Shown here piece by piece: positions 9,129 to 20,240 of a stretch of 64,000 nucleotides of DNA. The notes under the pieces were generated by a model that had not been told where the DNA came from, made no database searches, and was given only the letters and a program-made list of their open reading frames with translations. The stretch's first letter is position 1. Every line of letters begins with the position of its first letter. This DNA comes from Aminithiophilus ramosus (GTDB lineage: Bacteria; Synergistota; Synergistia; Synergistales; Aminithiophilaceae). The DNA lies in contig NZ_CP072943.1 of NCBI RefSeq assembly GCF_018069705.1, forward strand, positions 186,001 to 250,000, given 5' to 3'. The position numbers were made by a program, and so were the translations under genes.

Positions 9129-10025
9129 TCAGGCCCCGAAGGCCCTCTCGACGTCGTCGCGGCGGGGAATGGCGGGGAGAGCCCCCAGTTTCGTGCAGGC
9201 CAGGCTTCCGGCCCGGACGGCGAATCGGATCGCCTCCGGGAGCTGTCGTCCCTCGGAGAGGGCCACGGCCAGGGCTCCCGTGAAGGTGTCGCCGGCTCCC
9301 GTGCTGTCGACGACGTCGACGGAGGGGGCCGGCACGTGGCCCGAGCGATGGGCCGAGGCGAAGTAGGCCCCTTCCGATCCGGCCGTCATGACGACGGCCC
9401 CCACTCCCAGGTCGAGGAGATGGGCGAAGGCCTTCTCCCTGTTGGCCGTTCCGGCGCACTGGCTCAGCTCGATGGCGTTGGGGACGAGGACGTCGACGAG
9501 GGCCAGCAGCTCCCGGGGCAGCTCCCTCCAGGGAGCCGGAGTCAGGATCGTCAGGGCCTCGTGGGTCTTGGCGAGGCGGAGCCCCTCGAGGACGGCGTCG
9601 AGGGGTACCTCGAGCTGGAAAAGAGCGGCGCGGGCCCCTTCGAAAAGGGTTTGAGAGGCCCTGACGTCCTCGGCCGAGAGGCATCCGTTGGCTCCGGGGG
9701 CGACGATGATGCTGTTGTCGCCTCCGGCGACGCAGATCTGGGCCACGCCGCTGCTCGTGCCGGTCGTGACGGTCACGCCCCGTCGGTCGATCCCTTCAGC
9801 GTCGAGAACGTCCAGCAGCTGCCGGCCGAAGCCGTCGTCGCCGACGCGGCCCAGGTGGGCCACCGCGGCGCCGAGGCGGGCGCAGGCCGCCGCCTGATTG
9901 GCCCCCTTGCCGCCGGGCGCCGTCGAGAAGGGACCTCCCAGAAGCGTCTCGCCCAGGACGGGAAGACGATCCGTCTCCATGATCAGGTCCATGTTGATCG
10001 ACCCGACGACGACGATCTTTCTCAT
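9129..10025 (-). CDS. rbsK: Ribokinase (PfkB family)
   Basis: The 298-residue product has the ribokinase signatures: an N-terminal VVGSINMDL strand, the substrate loop GGKGANQAAA, and the C-terminal ATP/anion-hole motif DSTGAGDTFTGAL with its catalytic Asp. It phosphorylates D-ribose to ribose 5-phosphate in the cytoplasm. MRKIVVVG at 10025 is preferred over the ATG at 10037 because the ribosome site GGAAGG abuts the latter. It diverges from the sugar transporter operon, and a nucleoside hydrolase that releases ribose lies 12 kb away in the same island. The shared intergenic region carries the LacI-type operator, so co-regulation is possible. Confidence 0.92.
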   Translation of the reverse strand: MRKIVVVGSINMDLIMETDRLPVLGETLLGGPFSTAPGGKGANQAAACARLGAAVAHLGRVGDDGFGRQLLDVLDAEGIDRRGVTVTTGTSSGVAQICVAGGDNSIIVAPGANGCLSAEDVRASQTLFEGARAALFQLEVPLDAVLEGLRLAKTHEALTILTPAPWRELPRELLALVDVLVPNAIELSQCAGTANREKAFAHLLDLGVGAVVMTAGSEGAYFASAHRSGHVPAPSVDVVDSTGAGDTFTGALAVALSEGRQLPEAIRFAVRAGSLACTKLGALPAIPRRDDVERAFGA

Positions 10026-10353
10026 CGCTACGCACATCCTTCCAAAAGAATTCTGTTCCGCCGGAGGCCGAGACGTCGGTTCCTCGCGGAAAAAGGGGTC
10101 TCTCTTCAGTTTCGGCGGGGCTGCAGGGCGACTCCAGAGAGGAGGTGCCCGGGGCCGGCGGGGCGATCCGGTTGTTCCGAATCCGCAGGCCGAAGAGGGA
10201 CAGGGACGCCGTCGGTCCGGCCGGGAAGCGGCCGGAGGCCCGAAGAAGCCGCCTCGAATCCGCGCGCGACGAGGTCCGTCGGAGCGGATCCCGAATCGGC
10301 GGACCCGACGGAATCGCCCGACGGGCCTGCGGGTTCGGGTTGTCGCCTTTCTC

Positions 10354-10417
10354 TTGACAAAGCCGTTACCTAGACCCTAGCATGAGGCAAAGGTTTGCGC
10401 AAACCTTTGCCTCATGC
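10354..10417 (+). promoter_or_regulatory. Sigma70 promoter with 38-bp palindromic LacI-type operator
   Basis: TTGACA (10354-10359), 18 bases and TAGCAT (10378-10383) form a promoter. A perfect 38-bp palindrome at 10380-10417 overlaps the -10 box and start point. Its core GGTTTGCGCAAACC has the central CG and symmetry of LacI-family operators. The LacI-type repressor encoded as the last gene of this operon (16506) is the natural ligand. The 330 bases upstream, towards the ribokinase start, show no other clear signal. Confidence 0.8.
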
Positions 10418-10489
10418 GCCCGATCCCTTGATTCTGCCTGGAGAAGACAGAGAGACTCCCGTCCGGCGACGGGAGGGCAGGAGGTGTCG

Positions 10490-11488
10490 ATGATGGGTCT
10501 CATGAAACGATTGACGGTGGCGGCGGTTTTTGCGGCGGCGGTTTTTGCCATGGCTTCCACGCCCGCCTCGGCGGAAAAGACGCGGATTGCCTTCATTCCT
10601 CAGCTGATCGGCATTCCCTATTTCTCGGCCATGGAGGCCGGAGGCAAGGCGGCGGCCGAGGCCTTCGACGTGGAGTTTCTCTACGTCGGCGCCCCGACGG
10701 CCAATGCCGCCGAGCAGGTGCGCCTCATGGAGAATCTGATCCAGCAGAAGGTCGAGGCCATCTCCATTTCCGTCCTCGACTCGGTCTCGCTCAACCCCGT
10801 CATCAAGCGTGCCCGTGAGGCCGGCATCGCCGTCTACACCTCCGACAGCGACAGCCCCACCAGCGAGCGCCAGCTTTACGTCGCCCAGGCCCTGGACAAG
10901 GAACTCGGCTACGTCCTCATCGACGAGCTCGTCGAGCAGTTCGACGGCAAGGGCCGGATCGCCATCGTCTCCGGCGAATCGACGGCGACGAACCTCAACG
11001 CCTGGATCGCCTTCATGCAGGAACGGGTGGCCCAGGCCTATCCCGACGTGGAGATCGTCGACATCCGCTACACCAGCGGCGGCAGCAGCGAGGACGCCCT
11101 CCGCCAGGCCGAAGAGCTCATGACCCGCTTCCCCGATCTGAAGGGTCTCGTGGCCGTCGCCTCGACGACCGTTCCCGGCGTGGCCCAGGCCGTCCAGCAG
11201 GCCGGGCTCGTCGGCGAGGTGGCCGTCATCGGCTACGGATCGCCCAACACGGTCCGTCCCTTCATCAAGAGCGGCGTCATGGCCAAGTCGATCCTCTGGG
11301 ATCCCTACCAGCTCGGCTACCTCACCGTCTGGGCCGGCAAGCAGCTCGTCGAGGGCAAACCCTTCGCCGCCGAGAACGACGTTCCCGGCATGGACGAGCC
11401 GGTCCGCTACTTCGAGGACGAGAAGATCCTTCTCCTCGGCGCTCCTCTGGTCATCACCGCCGAGAACGTCGACCGCTTCAATTTCTGA
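10490..11488 (+). CDS. Periplasmic sugar-binding protein (RbsB-type, Peripla_BP_4)
   Basis: The 332-residue protein has a Sec signal peptide (LTVAAVFAAAVFAMASTPASA, cut before EKTRIAF) and a type I periplasmic binding fold related to RbsB, LsrB and rhamnose-binding proteins (IPQLIGIPYFSAMEAGG at the N-terminus, GYLTVWAGKQL near the C-terminus). It should bind a pentose or related sugar and hand it to the ATPase and two permeases downstream. Two ATGs in tandem (10490, 10493) follow GGAGG at 10480. Ribose is likely from the neighbouring ribokinase; an AI-2 or deoxysugar ligand cannot be excluded because LsrB-type proteins look alike. Confidence 0.88.
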   Translation: MMGLMKRLTVAAVFAAAVFAMASTPASAEKTRIAFIPQLIGIPYFSAMEAGGKAAAEAFDVEFLYVGAPTANAAEQVRLMENLIQQKVEAISISVLDSVSLNPVIKRAREAGIAVYTSDSDSPTSERQLYVAQALDKELGYVLIDELVEQFDGKGRIAIVSGESTATNLNAWIAFMQERVAQAYPDVEIVDIRYTSGGSSEDALRQAEELMTRFPDLKGLVAVASTTVPGVAQAVQQAGLVGEVAVIGYGSPNTVRPFIKSGVMAKSILWDPYQLGYLTVWAGKQLVEGKPFAAENDVPGMDEPVRYFEDEKILLLGAPLVITAENVDRFNF

Positions 11489-11497
11489 TCCCTGCGA

Positions 11498-11531
11498 GGG
11501 GGGAGGCCCGGCGGGCGCTCCCCCCTTTTTT
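11498..11531 (+). terminator. Partial terminator after the sugar-binding protein gene
   Basis: GGGGGGAG (11498-11505) pairs with CTCCCCCC (11518-11525) and is followed by six T. It sits inside the operon between the binding-protein and ATPase genes, so it probably lets only part of transcription through and raises binding-protein dosage. Confidence 0.75.
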
Positions 11532-11555
11532 CAGGCGAACGGATGAGGTCATGCC

Positions 11556-13079
<1,524 letters not shown>

Positions 13080-13120
13080 CCCCGAAGGGGAAAAGTCGAA
13101 GAGGAAGGCAGGGAACAGCC

Positions 13121-14443
13121 ATGGCAAACATTTCACCTCAGGGAGCACGGGTCCTCTCCTGGATCGACGAACACCGGGAAGAGGTCATCGGCTTCCTTCA
13201 GGACCTGATCCGCATCCCCAGCGTCAACCCCTGGTTCACGACCGACGGAGAGATCTGCCGCGAAGGCGAGGCTCAGGCCCTGGTGGCGGAAAAGATGAAA
13301 GCTCTCGGCGCCGAGATCGACCTCTGGGAACCCGATCCCGCCGATCTTGCCCGCTACGAGGGCCATCCCGGCTATTACGCCGATCACCGCTTCGAGGGGC
13401 GGCCCAACCTGGCGGCCGTCGTCAGAGGCACCGGCGGAGGCCGGTCCCTGCTGCTGGCCGGACACATCGACGTCGTCCTTCCCGGCGAGGGGTGGACCCG
13501 TGATCCCTTCGGCGCCGAAAGGGCCGACGGGCGCATCTACGGCCGGGGGACGGTGGACATGAAGGGCGGTGTCGCGGCCATGATCATGGCCCTCGAGGCC
13601 GTCCTCCGTTCGGGCTTGCGGCCCAAAGGGGACGTGACGGTGGGCACCCTCGTCGACGAGGAGGCCGGCGGCATGGGCACTCTGGCCTTCGTCGACAGGG
13701 GCTACGGAGCCGACGGCTGCTTCATGACCGAACCGTCGGGACTCATGGTCAGCCCCCTCTGCCGGGGCATCCTCTGGGGCAAGCTCACCGTCCGGGGCAG
13801 AAGCGGCCACATCGAGATGCCCCAGGGCGACTGGCGCGACGGAGGGGCCGTCGACGCCATCGACAAGGCCCGCCTCTTCCTCGATCAGATCGACAGGCTG
13901 AACCGTGACTGGAAGGACCGCAAGACCCACCCCCTCCAGCCCACGCCCTGCCAGGTCTATGTCTCCCAGATCGCGGCCGGCGAGTACCCCACCTCCTTCG
14001 CCAACAGGGCCGAGATCCACTTCAACGCCCAGTACCTGCCCTCCGAAGCGGACGAGAAGGGGCGGGGGACGGCCGTCCAGGCCGAGATCGAGACCTTCTT
14101 CCGCCGCGTCGCCGAGACCGATCCCTGGCTCCGGGAGAATCCCCCCGAGGTGGAATGGCTCATCGACGCCGACTGCGGCGAGATTCCCGGCGACCATCCC
14201 TTCGTCACCCTCTGCGCCGAGAGCCTCCGCGCCCTGGGCGTCGATCCCGTCGTCCAGGGGAGTTCGTGCCATACCGACATGGGCTGGTTCATCCGCCGAG
14301 GAACGCCGACAGTCAACTTCGGCCCCGGCGACCCCCGCATCGCCCACCACACCGACGAGTTCGTCGAAGAAGAGGAGCTGCTGACGGCCACGAAGGCCAT
14401 GGCCCTGGCCCTCGTCGACTGGTGCGGCGTCGACGAGGCCTGA
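13121..14443 (+). CDS. M20-family metallohydrolase (ArgE/DapE type)
   Basis: The 440-residue protein has the M20 zinc-site pattern: LLLAGHIDVV (His, catalytic Asp), YGRGTVDMKGG (bridging Asp), LVDEEAGGMGT (Glu-Glu) and a C-terminal HHTDEF histidine. No signal peptide is seen, so it acts in the cytoplasm on an amide or peptide bond. It lies between the sugar transporter ATPase and permease genes, spaced 2 bases from the first permease, so it is part of that operon. This suggests that the transported sugar, or a partner molecule, carries an acyl or aminoacyl group, but the substrate is unknown. Confidence 0.85.
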   Translation: MANISPQGARVLSWIDEHREEVIGFLQDLIRIPSVNPWFTTDGEICREGEAQALVAEKMKALGAEIDLWEPDPADLARYEGHPGYYADHRFEGRPNLAAVVRGTGGGRSLLLAGHIDVVLPGEGWTRDPFGAERADGRIYGRGTVDMKGGVAAMIMALEAVLRSGLRPKGDVTVGTLVDEEAGGMGTLAFVDRGYGADGCFMTEPSGLMVSPLCRGILWGKLTVRGRSGHIEMPQGDWRDGGAVDAIDKARLFLDQIDRLNRDWKDRKTHPLQPTPCQVYVSQIAAGEYPTSFANRAEIHFNAQYLPSEADEKGRGTAVQAEIETFFRRVAETDPWLRENPPEVEWLIDADCGEIPGDHPFVTLCAESLRALGVDPVVQGSSCHTDMGWFIRRGTPTVNFGPGDPRIAHHTDEFVEEEELLTATKAMALALVDWCGVDEA

Positions 14444-14444
14444 C

Positions 14445-15497
14445 GTGACGCCTCAGGGAGTCCCTCAGAAGACCTTCGTTCCCCATATCGGGAGGAGGGA
14501 GTACTTCACGATCCTTCTGCTGGGACTGGAGATCCTCCTTTTCGCCCTGCTCTCGGAGCACTTCCTGAGCTGGCGCAACATCAACACGGTCCTGCGGAAC
14601 GCCACGGACCTGGCCATCGTCAGCATCGGCATGACGCTGGTCATGATTCTCTGCGGCATCGACCTCTCCGTGGGCTCCGCCCTGGGTGTCGTGGCCATCC
14701 TCGTGGGGTGGATGCTCGGCGCCCAGTGGAATCCCTGGGTGACCGCCCTGGCCGCCGTCGCCGCCGGAGCCCTGCTGGGCTCGGTGAACGGCGTCCTCAT
14801 CGCCCTCTTCAACGTCCCCGACATCATCGCCACCATCGGCACGTCGAGCATCCTCCGCGCCGCCGTCTTCATGATGCTCGGCGGCCAGTGGCTCACGGGG
14901 ATCGATCCCGTCTTCTCCGTCCTCACCCGGGGCCGTCTCTTCGGCCTTCCCCTCTCCCTGTTCATCGTCGGGGCCTTTTTCGCCGTCTTCTGGTATCTCA
15001 TGACTCATCGTCCCTTCGGCCGCCACGTCTACGCCATCGGCAACAACCTCCAGGCGGCGGCCCTGGCCGGAATCGACGCCAGACGCATCCGCATCGCCAG
15101 CTACGCCCTCGTCGGCGCCCTCGTCGGCGTGGCCTCCCTCTTCTACGTGGGACGGCTGGGAAGCGTCGAGATCACCGTCGGCAACGACCTGGCCCTGTCG
15201 GCCATCGCCGCCACCGTCATCGGAGGCACGGCCGTCACGGGCGGCCGGGGCTCCGTCGTCGGCACCCTGGCGGGCGTCCTCTTCATGGCCTTCATGAAAA
15301 ACGGCATCGTCCTCCTGGGCATTCCCTCTCTCTGGGAGCGGGCCGTCGTGGGCCTGCTGATCATCATTTCCGTCCGCATCGACCTCTGGCTGGAGAGGCG
15401 GGAGGAGAGACGGAAGAGGGAACAGCTCACGGCTCAGCGGCGGTTGGGCCGCCAGGCCGTTCCGGCGACCGTCGCCGGACAGGAGGTGACAGGATGA
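14445..15497 (+). CDS. Sugar ABC transporter permease (RbsC/LsrC-type)
   Basis: The 350-residue integral membrane protein has about nine hydrophobic segments and the BPD_transp_2 family hallmarks IDLSVGSALG (about residues 66-75) and AIAATVIGGTAVTGGRGS (about 251-268). It starts with GTG one base after the M20 stop and forms the channel with the second permease, with which it overlaps by four bases. The C-terminal 35 residues are charged and cytoplasmic. Confidence 0.9.
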   Translation: MTPQGVPQKTFVPHIGRREYFTILLLGLEILLFALLSEHFLSWRNINTVLRNATDLAIVSIGMTLVMILCGIDLSVGSALGVVAILVGWMLGAQWNPWVTALAAVAAGALLGSVNGVLIALFNVPDIIATIGTSSILRAAVFMMLGGQWLTGIDPVFSVLTRGRLFGLPLSLFIVGAFFAVFWYLMTHRPFGRHVYAIGNNLQAAALAGIDARRIRIASYALVGALVGVASLFYVGRLGSVEITVGNDLALSAIAATVIGGTAVTGGRGSVVGTLAGVLFMAFMKNGIVLLGIPSLWERAVVGLLIIISVRIDLWLERREERRKREQLTAQRRLGRQAVPATVAGQEVTG

Positions 15498-16459
15498 GCC
15501 GCCTTTCGCCCAGGACCTTCCTGGCCAACCGCGTCGCCTTTCTGCTCGTCCTCATGGCCATCGTCATGGTCGTCATGTCCCTGCTGAGCCCCTATTTCCT
15601 GAACGTCGACAATCTTCTGGGGATGACCCGCTTCGGCGCCGTCCTGGCTCTCATCGGAATCGGCCAGAGCCTGGTCATCCTCGCCGGAGGGGCCGGCATC
15701 GACATCTCCGTCGGCTCCATCATCAGCCTTTCGGGCGTCCTCTTCGGCCTCATGGTCAAGGCCGATGTCCCCCTCGCTCTGGCTCTTCCGGCCTGCGTCG
15801 TCGTCGGCGCCCTCCTGGGGGCCGTCAACGGCGTGACGGTGGCCCTCTGGGGCATGCCGCCCATGATCGGTACCTTCAGCACCATGTGGGCCTACGGGGC
15901 CCTGGCCCTCGTCCTGACCCGGGGTGTTCCCGTCTCGGGCTTTCCCGAGGTCTTCGGCTTCCTCGGCCAGGGCAAGATCCTGGGCATTCCCGCCCAGACC
16001 CTGCTCTTTGTCGTGCCCGCCTATTTCCTCTTCCACTTCATGCTCTCTTGGACCTCCTTCGGCCGCTCCATCTATCTCGTCGGCGTCAACGACGAGGCGG
16101 CCCGCTTCGCCGGGATCTCGCCCCGGAAGGTCCGCTTCGCCCTCTACACCCTGAGCGGGGCCTTGGCGGGCTGCGGCGCCCTCATCATGTCCTCCTGGCT
16201 CATGGCGGCCCGGGCCGACGTGGGCAACGGCATGGAGCTCCAGGCCATCACCGTGGCCGTCCTGGGGGGGGTCAACATCTTCGGCGGGTCGGGCAGCCTT
16301 CTGGGCACCCTCATGGCGGTGATGATCGTCACCATGGTCCAGACGGGCCTCCAGCTGGCCAACATCAACGCCATCTGGCAGCTTGCCCTGCTGGGGGCGA
16401 TCCTTCTCGGCGCCGTCGCCCTCAATCAGTCGGTCCTGAGGGAAAGGGTCCGCCGTTGA
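15494..16459 (+). CDS. Sugar ABC transporter permease (RbsC/LsrD-type)
   Basis: The 321-residue partner permease starts at an ATG that overlaps the preceding stop (ATGA). It has GIDISVGSIISLSG (about residues 67-80) and AVLGGVNIFGGSGS near the end, again the CUT2 permease pattern, with about nine membrane spans. Having two different permeases is typical of AI-2 and rhamnose systems; ribose systems usually use a homodimer, so the ligand may not be plain ribose. Confidence 0.9.
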   Translation: MSRLSPRTFLANRVAFLLVLMAIVMVVMSLLSPYFLNVDNLLGMTRFGAVLALIGIGQSLVILAGGAGIDISVGSIISLSGVLFGLMVKADVPLALALPACVVVGALLGAVNGVTVALWGMPPMIGTFSTMWAYGALALVLTRGVPVSGFPEVFGFLGQGKILGIPAQTLLFVVPAYFLFHFMLSWTSFGRSIYLVGVNDEAARFAGISPRKVRFALYTLSGALAGCGALIMSSWLMAARADVGNGMELQAITVAVLGGVNIFGGSGSLLGTLMAVMIVTMVQTGLQLANINAIWQLALLGAILLGAVALNQSVLRERVRR

Positions 16460-16505
16460 TCGCGGCGGCTCTTCCGACGCCGATTCCCTGGAGGCGAGGC
16501 GCTTC

Positions 16506-17531
16506 ATGGCGACGATGAAGGATGTGGCCGAACGTTCCGGCGTCTCGGTGACGACTGTCTCCCACGTCGTCAACGGCACCCGCCGCGTCAGCGACGAGGT
16601 CCGCCTCCGCGTCGAGGGGGTCATGGAGGAGATCGGCTACAGGCCCAACATCCTCGCCCGGGGGCTTCGCCGCGGCGAAGCGACGCTGCTGGGCCTGATC
16701 GTGCCCGACGCCACCAACCCCTATTTCGCCGAGATCGCCCGGGCCGTGGCCGACGCCTGTTCCGAAGAGGGCTATGCCGTCATCATCTGCAACTCCGACG
16801 GGCGGCGCGACAGGGAAAAGGAGGCCATCGAGGTGCTGGCGGCCAACCGCGTCGGCGGCATCTTCCTCGTCAACGTCGGCGTCACGGAGCGGGACGCCGC
16901 CCTCTTCGACGGCCTGTCCATTCCCCTCGTCATGCTGGATCGGGAGATTCCCGGCATTCCCGTCGATTCGATCCAGATCGACAACGTCCACGGGGGGCGC
17001 CAGGCCACGGACCACCTTCTCTCCCTGGGCCATCGGCGCATCGCCTGCATCGCCGGCCCCTCGCAGGTCTCGCCCAGCGGCGACCGCGTCACGGGTTACC
17101 GTCAGGCCCTGGAGGCCGCCGGCCTTCCCTTCGATCCCTCCCTGGTCCTGAGGGGCGACTTCACTCCCGCTTCGGGCCACGCCTGCGCCGGGATTCTCAT
17201 GGAGCGCGGCGAGAGGCCGACGGCCCTCTTCGCCTGCAACGATCTCATGGCCTTCGGCGCCGTCACGGCCCTGGCCGAGCGGGGCCTCGCCGTCCCCGGC
17301 GACGTCTCCGTCGTCGGCTTCGACGACATCCCCCTGGCGGCCTACTTCAACCCTCCTCTGACGACGGTGGCCCAACCCCGCCGCGAGATGGGGCGCCGGG
17401 CGGCCCGGATCCTTCTGGAGCGGATGAGGGACGGCACCCTGCCCCGCCGTCGCCCCGTCCTGATGAACACGACCCTGAAGGTGCGCCGTTCTTCGGGGCC
17501 CCCCGCGGGAGGTGATGGCCCGAGGTCCTGA
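16506..17531 (+). CDS. LacI-family transcriptional regulator
   Basis: The 341-residue protein has the N-terminal LacI HTH and hinge ([21 protein letters not shown], residues 4-24; hinge near [10 protein letters not shown]) followed by a Peripla_BP-type effector domain ([39 protein letters not shown]). It is the last gene of the sugar operon and should bind the 38-bp palindrome at 10380-10417, responding to the sugar or its phosphate. The ATG follows GGAGGCGAGG. It belongs to the RbsR/PurR-like branch by appearance. Confidence 0.92.
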   Translation: MATMKDVAERSGVSVTTVSHVVNGTRRVSDEVRLRVEGVMEEIGYRPNILARGLRRGEATLLGLIVPDATNPYFAEIARAVADACSEEGYAVIICNSDGRRDREKEAIEVLAANRVGGIFLVNVGVTERDAALFDGLSIPLVMLDREIPGIPVDSIQIDNVHGGRQATDHLLSLGHRRIACIAGPSQVSPSGDRVTGYRQALEAAGLPFDPSLVLRGDFTPASGHACAGILMERGERPTALFACNDLMAFGAVTALAERGLAVPGDVSVVGFDDIPLAAYFNPPLTTVAQPRREMGRRAARILLERMRDGTLPRRRPVLMNTTLKVRRSSGPPAGGDGPRS

Positions 17532-17607
17532 CCGCCGTTTTTTCCGCCGTTCCGCTTCTTGTCTGTGGCGCCTTCAGGCGCCTCGATCTGGAAAGGGGAG
17601 ATAAACC

Positions 17608-18642
17608 ATGAAAGGCACGTCCCGCGTCCTCATCGCCCTCTGTCTCGTCGCCTCCTGCCTCTTCGCCCTGCCCGTCATGGCCGCCGAAAAGCCCGTCAAG
17701 GTGGCCCTCGTCCTCGCCGGGTTCCTCGGCGACAAGTCCTTCAACGACTCGGCCTATCAGGGGCTGGAGCGCGCCATGACCGATTTCGGCGTCGAGCTCA
17801 AGGTCATGGAGTCGAAAAATCCCGCCGACTGGGAGTCGAACCTGGTGGCCATGGCCGCCGCGGGATACGACCTCGTCCTGGCCTGCAGCACCCAGATCGC
17901 CGAGATCGTCGGCAGTCACGCCGCCGACTTCCCCGACGTGAAGTTCGGCGTCATCGACGGGGCCATCAAGGCCCCCAACGTCAAGTCCATCGTCTTCGCC
18001 CAGAACGAGGGCTCCTTCCTGGCCGGGGCCGCGGCGGCCCTCTTCACGGTCCGCTCCGAGATCGAAGGCGTCAACGACAAGAAGGTCATCGGCTGGGTCG
18101 GCGGCATGGACATCCCCGTCCTTCACGATTTCCTCGTCGGCTACGAGCAGGGCGCCAAGTTCATCGATCCCGAGGTGCGCGTCCTCGTCTCCTTCGCCGG
18201 GACCTTCAACGATCCTCTCAAGGGCAAGGAGCTCACCCTGGCCCAGTACGACCAGGGGGCCGACATCGTCATGAACGTCGCCTCCAACACGGGCAACGGC
18301 ATCCTCGAGGCCGCCAACGAGACGGGCAAGTTCGCCATCGGCGTCGACCTCGACCAGGACGGCATCTACCCCGGCCGCATCCTGACGTCCATGCTCAAGC
18401 GCGTCGACGTGGCCAGCTACGAGCTCGTCAAGGACGTCGTCGACGGCACCTTCAAGGGCGACACCGTCGTCGAGATGGGCATCGCCTCCGGCGGCGTGAG
18501 CCTCACCGACATGGCCGTCATGAAAGAGGCCCTGGGCGACAAATTCCCCCAGGAACTTCTCGAAAGGATTCAGGAACTGACGGAGCAGGTCCGAAGCGGC
18601 GCCATCAAGGTCGACGCCTACGAGGGCTTCAGGCGCAACTGA
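17608..18642 (+). CDS. BMP-family nucleoside-binding protein
   Basis: The 344-residue protein belongs to the basic membrane protein (PnrA/Med) family: LAGFLGDKSFNDSAYQGLER near the N-terminus, NEGSFLAGAAAALF and GWVGGMDIPVLHDF in the middle. BMP proteins bind purine or other nucleosides. The leader contains VASC (Cys17), a possible lipobox, but a signal peptidase I site (VMA-AEK) is also possible. It begins a five-gene nucleoside uptake set together with a nucleoside hydrolase. GGGGAG precedes the ATG. Confidence 0.9.
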   Translation: MKGTSRVLIALCLVASCLFALPVMAAEKPVKVALVLAGFLGDKSFNDSAYQGLERAMTDFGVELKVMESKNPADWESNLVAMAAAGYDLVLACSTQIAEIVGSHAADFPDVKFGVIDGAIKAPNVKSIVFAQNEGSFLAGAAAALFTVRSEIEGVNDKKVIGWVGGMDIPVLHDFLVGYEQGAKFIDPEVRVLVSFAGTFNDPLKGKELTLAQYDQGADIVMNVASNTGNGILEAANETGKFAIGVDLDQDGIYPGRILTSMLKRVDVASYELVKDVVDGTFKGDTVVEMGIASGGVSLTDMAVMKEALGDKFPQELLERIQELTEQVRSGAIKVDAYEGFRRN

Positions 18643-18655
18643 TTTTTTCACCAGA

Positions 18656-18693
18656 GGCAGGTCTTCCGGAAGGTCCCTTCCGGAGGACCTGCC
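18656..18693 (+). terminator. Hairpin after the nucleoside-binding protein gene
   Basis: GGCAGGTC..CCGGAAGG pairs with CCTTCCGG..GACCTGCC with one internal mismatch region; loop TC. It lies between the binding-protein and ATPase genes. No T-run follows, so it is more likely an RNA-stabilising or processing hairpin than a full terminator. Confidence 0.55.
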
Positions 18694-18719
18694 GTCGGGA
18701 GCGAAAGAGGTGAGTCGCC

Positions 18720-20240
18720 TTGAGCCAGCCGATCGTGGCTATGGAGGCCATCGTCAAGGACTTTCCCAACGTGCGCGCCGTCGACGGAGGCCGATTCGAC
18801 CTCCGGGCCGGTGAGGTCCATGCACTCATCGGCGAGAACGGCGCCGGCAAATCGACGATGATGAAGACCCTCTACGGCCTCTACGCGCCCGAGGAGGGAC
18901 GGATCGTCGTCAGGGGGCGCTCCTTCGAGGCCCTGACGCCCGCCGAGGCCATCGCCCTCGGCATCGGCATGGTCCATCAGGAGTTCATGCTCGTCCGGGA
19001 GCTGACGGTCCTGGAGAACATCATCCTCGGCTTCGAGCCCAGGAAAAGCGGGGGGCGCATCGACTTCGCCGAGGCCGAGGCGAGGGTGCGCCGCTTCGTC
19101 GACGACTACGGCCTTCACGTTCAACTCCACAAGAAGGTGAACGCCATCTCTGTGGGCGAGGCCCAGAGGGTGGAGATCATCAAGGCCCTCTATCGCGGGG
19201 CCGAGATCCTGATTCTCGACGAGCCCACGGCCGTCCTGACGCCTCAGGAGGCCTCCCGTCTCTTCGAGATCCTGAAGACGCTGACGGCATCGGGCAAGTC
19301 CGTCGTCTTCATCACCCACAAGCTCCGCGAGGTCATGGCCCTCTCCGACAGGGTGACGGTCATGCGCCAGGGGCGCCACGTCGCCACCGTCGACGTCTCG
19401 GCCACGTCCATTCCCGAGCTGGCCCGTCTCATGGTGGGGCGGGACGTCTTCCTCGGCGTCGATCGTTCGGGCCACGGCTCCGTCGGCGACGTGGCCCTTT
19501 CCGTCGAGGACGTCTTCGTTCCCGGCGACAAGGAGCTCTCCAAACTGCGGGGCGTCTCCTTCGAGCTCCGTCGGGGCGAGATTCTGGGTTTGGCCGGCAT
19601 CGACGGCAACGGCCAGAGCGAACTCGTCGAGGCCATCGCCGGTCTCCGGCCCGTCGAGCGGGGGAGGATCCGCCTCGGCGGACGGGAGATCCAGAACAGG
19701 AGGCCCCTCGAAGTCCGCGCCGCGGGCCTGGCCCACATCCCCGAGGACCGCAACTTCCGGGGCCTCAACCGGGCCATGTCCATCGAGGAGAACCTGGCCG
19801 GGATGGCCTTTCGCAGGGCGCCCCTGTCGCGGGGCCCTCTCCTCGTCGCCGGCGCCCTGCGCCGCTTCGCCCGCCGTCTCATCGAGACCTTCGACATCAG
19901 GCCCGCCCGGCCCGAGGCGGCGACGGCCCATCTCTCGGGCGGCAACGCCCAGAAGGTCGTCGTCGCCCGGGAGGTCGACGAGGAGGCTCAGGTCCTCCTG
20001 GCGGCCCAGCCGACGCGGGGCGTCGACGTGGGCTCCATCGAGAACATCCGCCGCGAGCTGATCCGCGCCCGGGACAGGGGGGCGGCCATCCTCCTCGTCT
20101 CGGCCGACCTGGAGGAGATTCTCTCCCTCTCGGACCGGATCGCCGTCATGTACGAGGGGCAGATCACGGGCCTTCTCGACGCCGAAGGGGCCGACGAGGA
20201 GAGCCTGGGCCTCCTCATGACGGGAGGTGCTCTGCCGTGA
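18720..20240 (+). CDS. Nucleoside ABC transporter ATPase, tandem NBD
   Basis: The 506-residue protein has two ATPase domains: Walker A GENGAGKST (about residue 40), VSVGEAQRVEIIKALYRGAEILILDEPTAVLTP, then the second domain with GIDGNGQSE, LSGGNAQKVVVAREV and LAAQPTRGVDVG, in which the usual DEP is replaced by AAQP, normal for this family. It energises the two permeases downstream (20237, 21266). The start is TTG at 18720, preceded by GAGGTGA; no ATG or GTG is near. The next gene starts within its last codons. Confidence 0.9.
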   Translation: MSQPIVAMEAIVKDFPNVRAVDGGRFDLRAGEVHALIGENGAGKSTMMKTLYGLYAPEEGRIVVRGRSFEALTPAEAIALGIGMVHQEFMLVRELTVLENIILGFEPRKSGGRIDFAEAEARVRRFVDDYGLHVQLHKKVNAISVGEAQRVEIIKALYRGAEILILDEPTAVLTPQEASRLFEILKTLTASGKSVVFITHKLREVMALSDRVTVMRQGRHVATVDVSATSIPELARLMVGRDVFLGVDRSGHGSVGDVALSVEDVFVPGDKELSKLRGVSFELRRGEILGLAGIDGNGQSELVEAIAGLRPVERGRIRLGGREIQNRRPLEVRAAGLAHIPEDRNFRGLNRAMSIEENLAGMAFRRAPLSRGPLLVAGALRRFARRLIETFDIRPARPEAATAHLSGGNAQKVVVAREVDEEAQVLLAAQPTRGVDVGSIENIRRELIRARDRGAAILLVSADLEEILSLSDRIAVMYEGQITGLLDAEGADEESLGLLMTGGALP

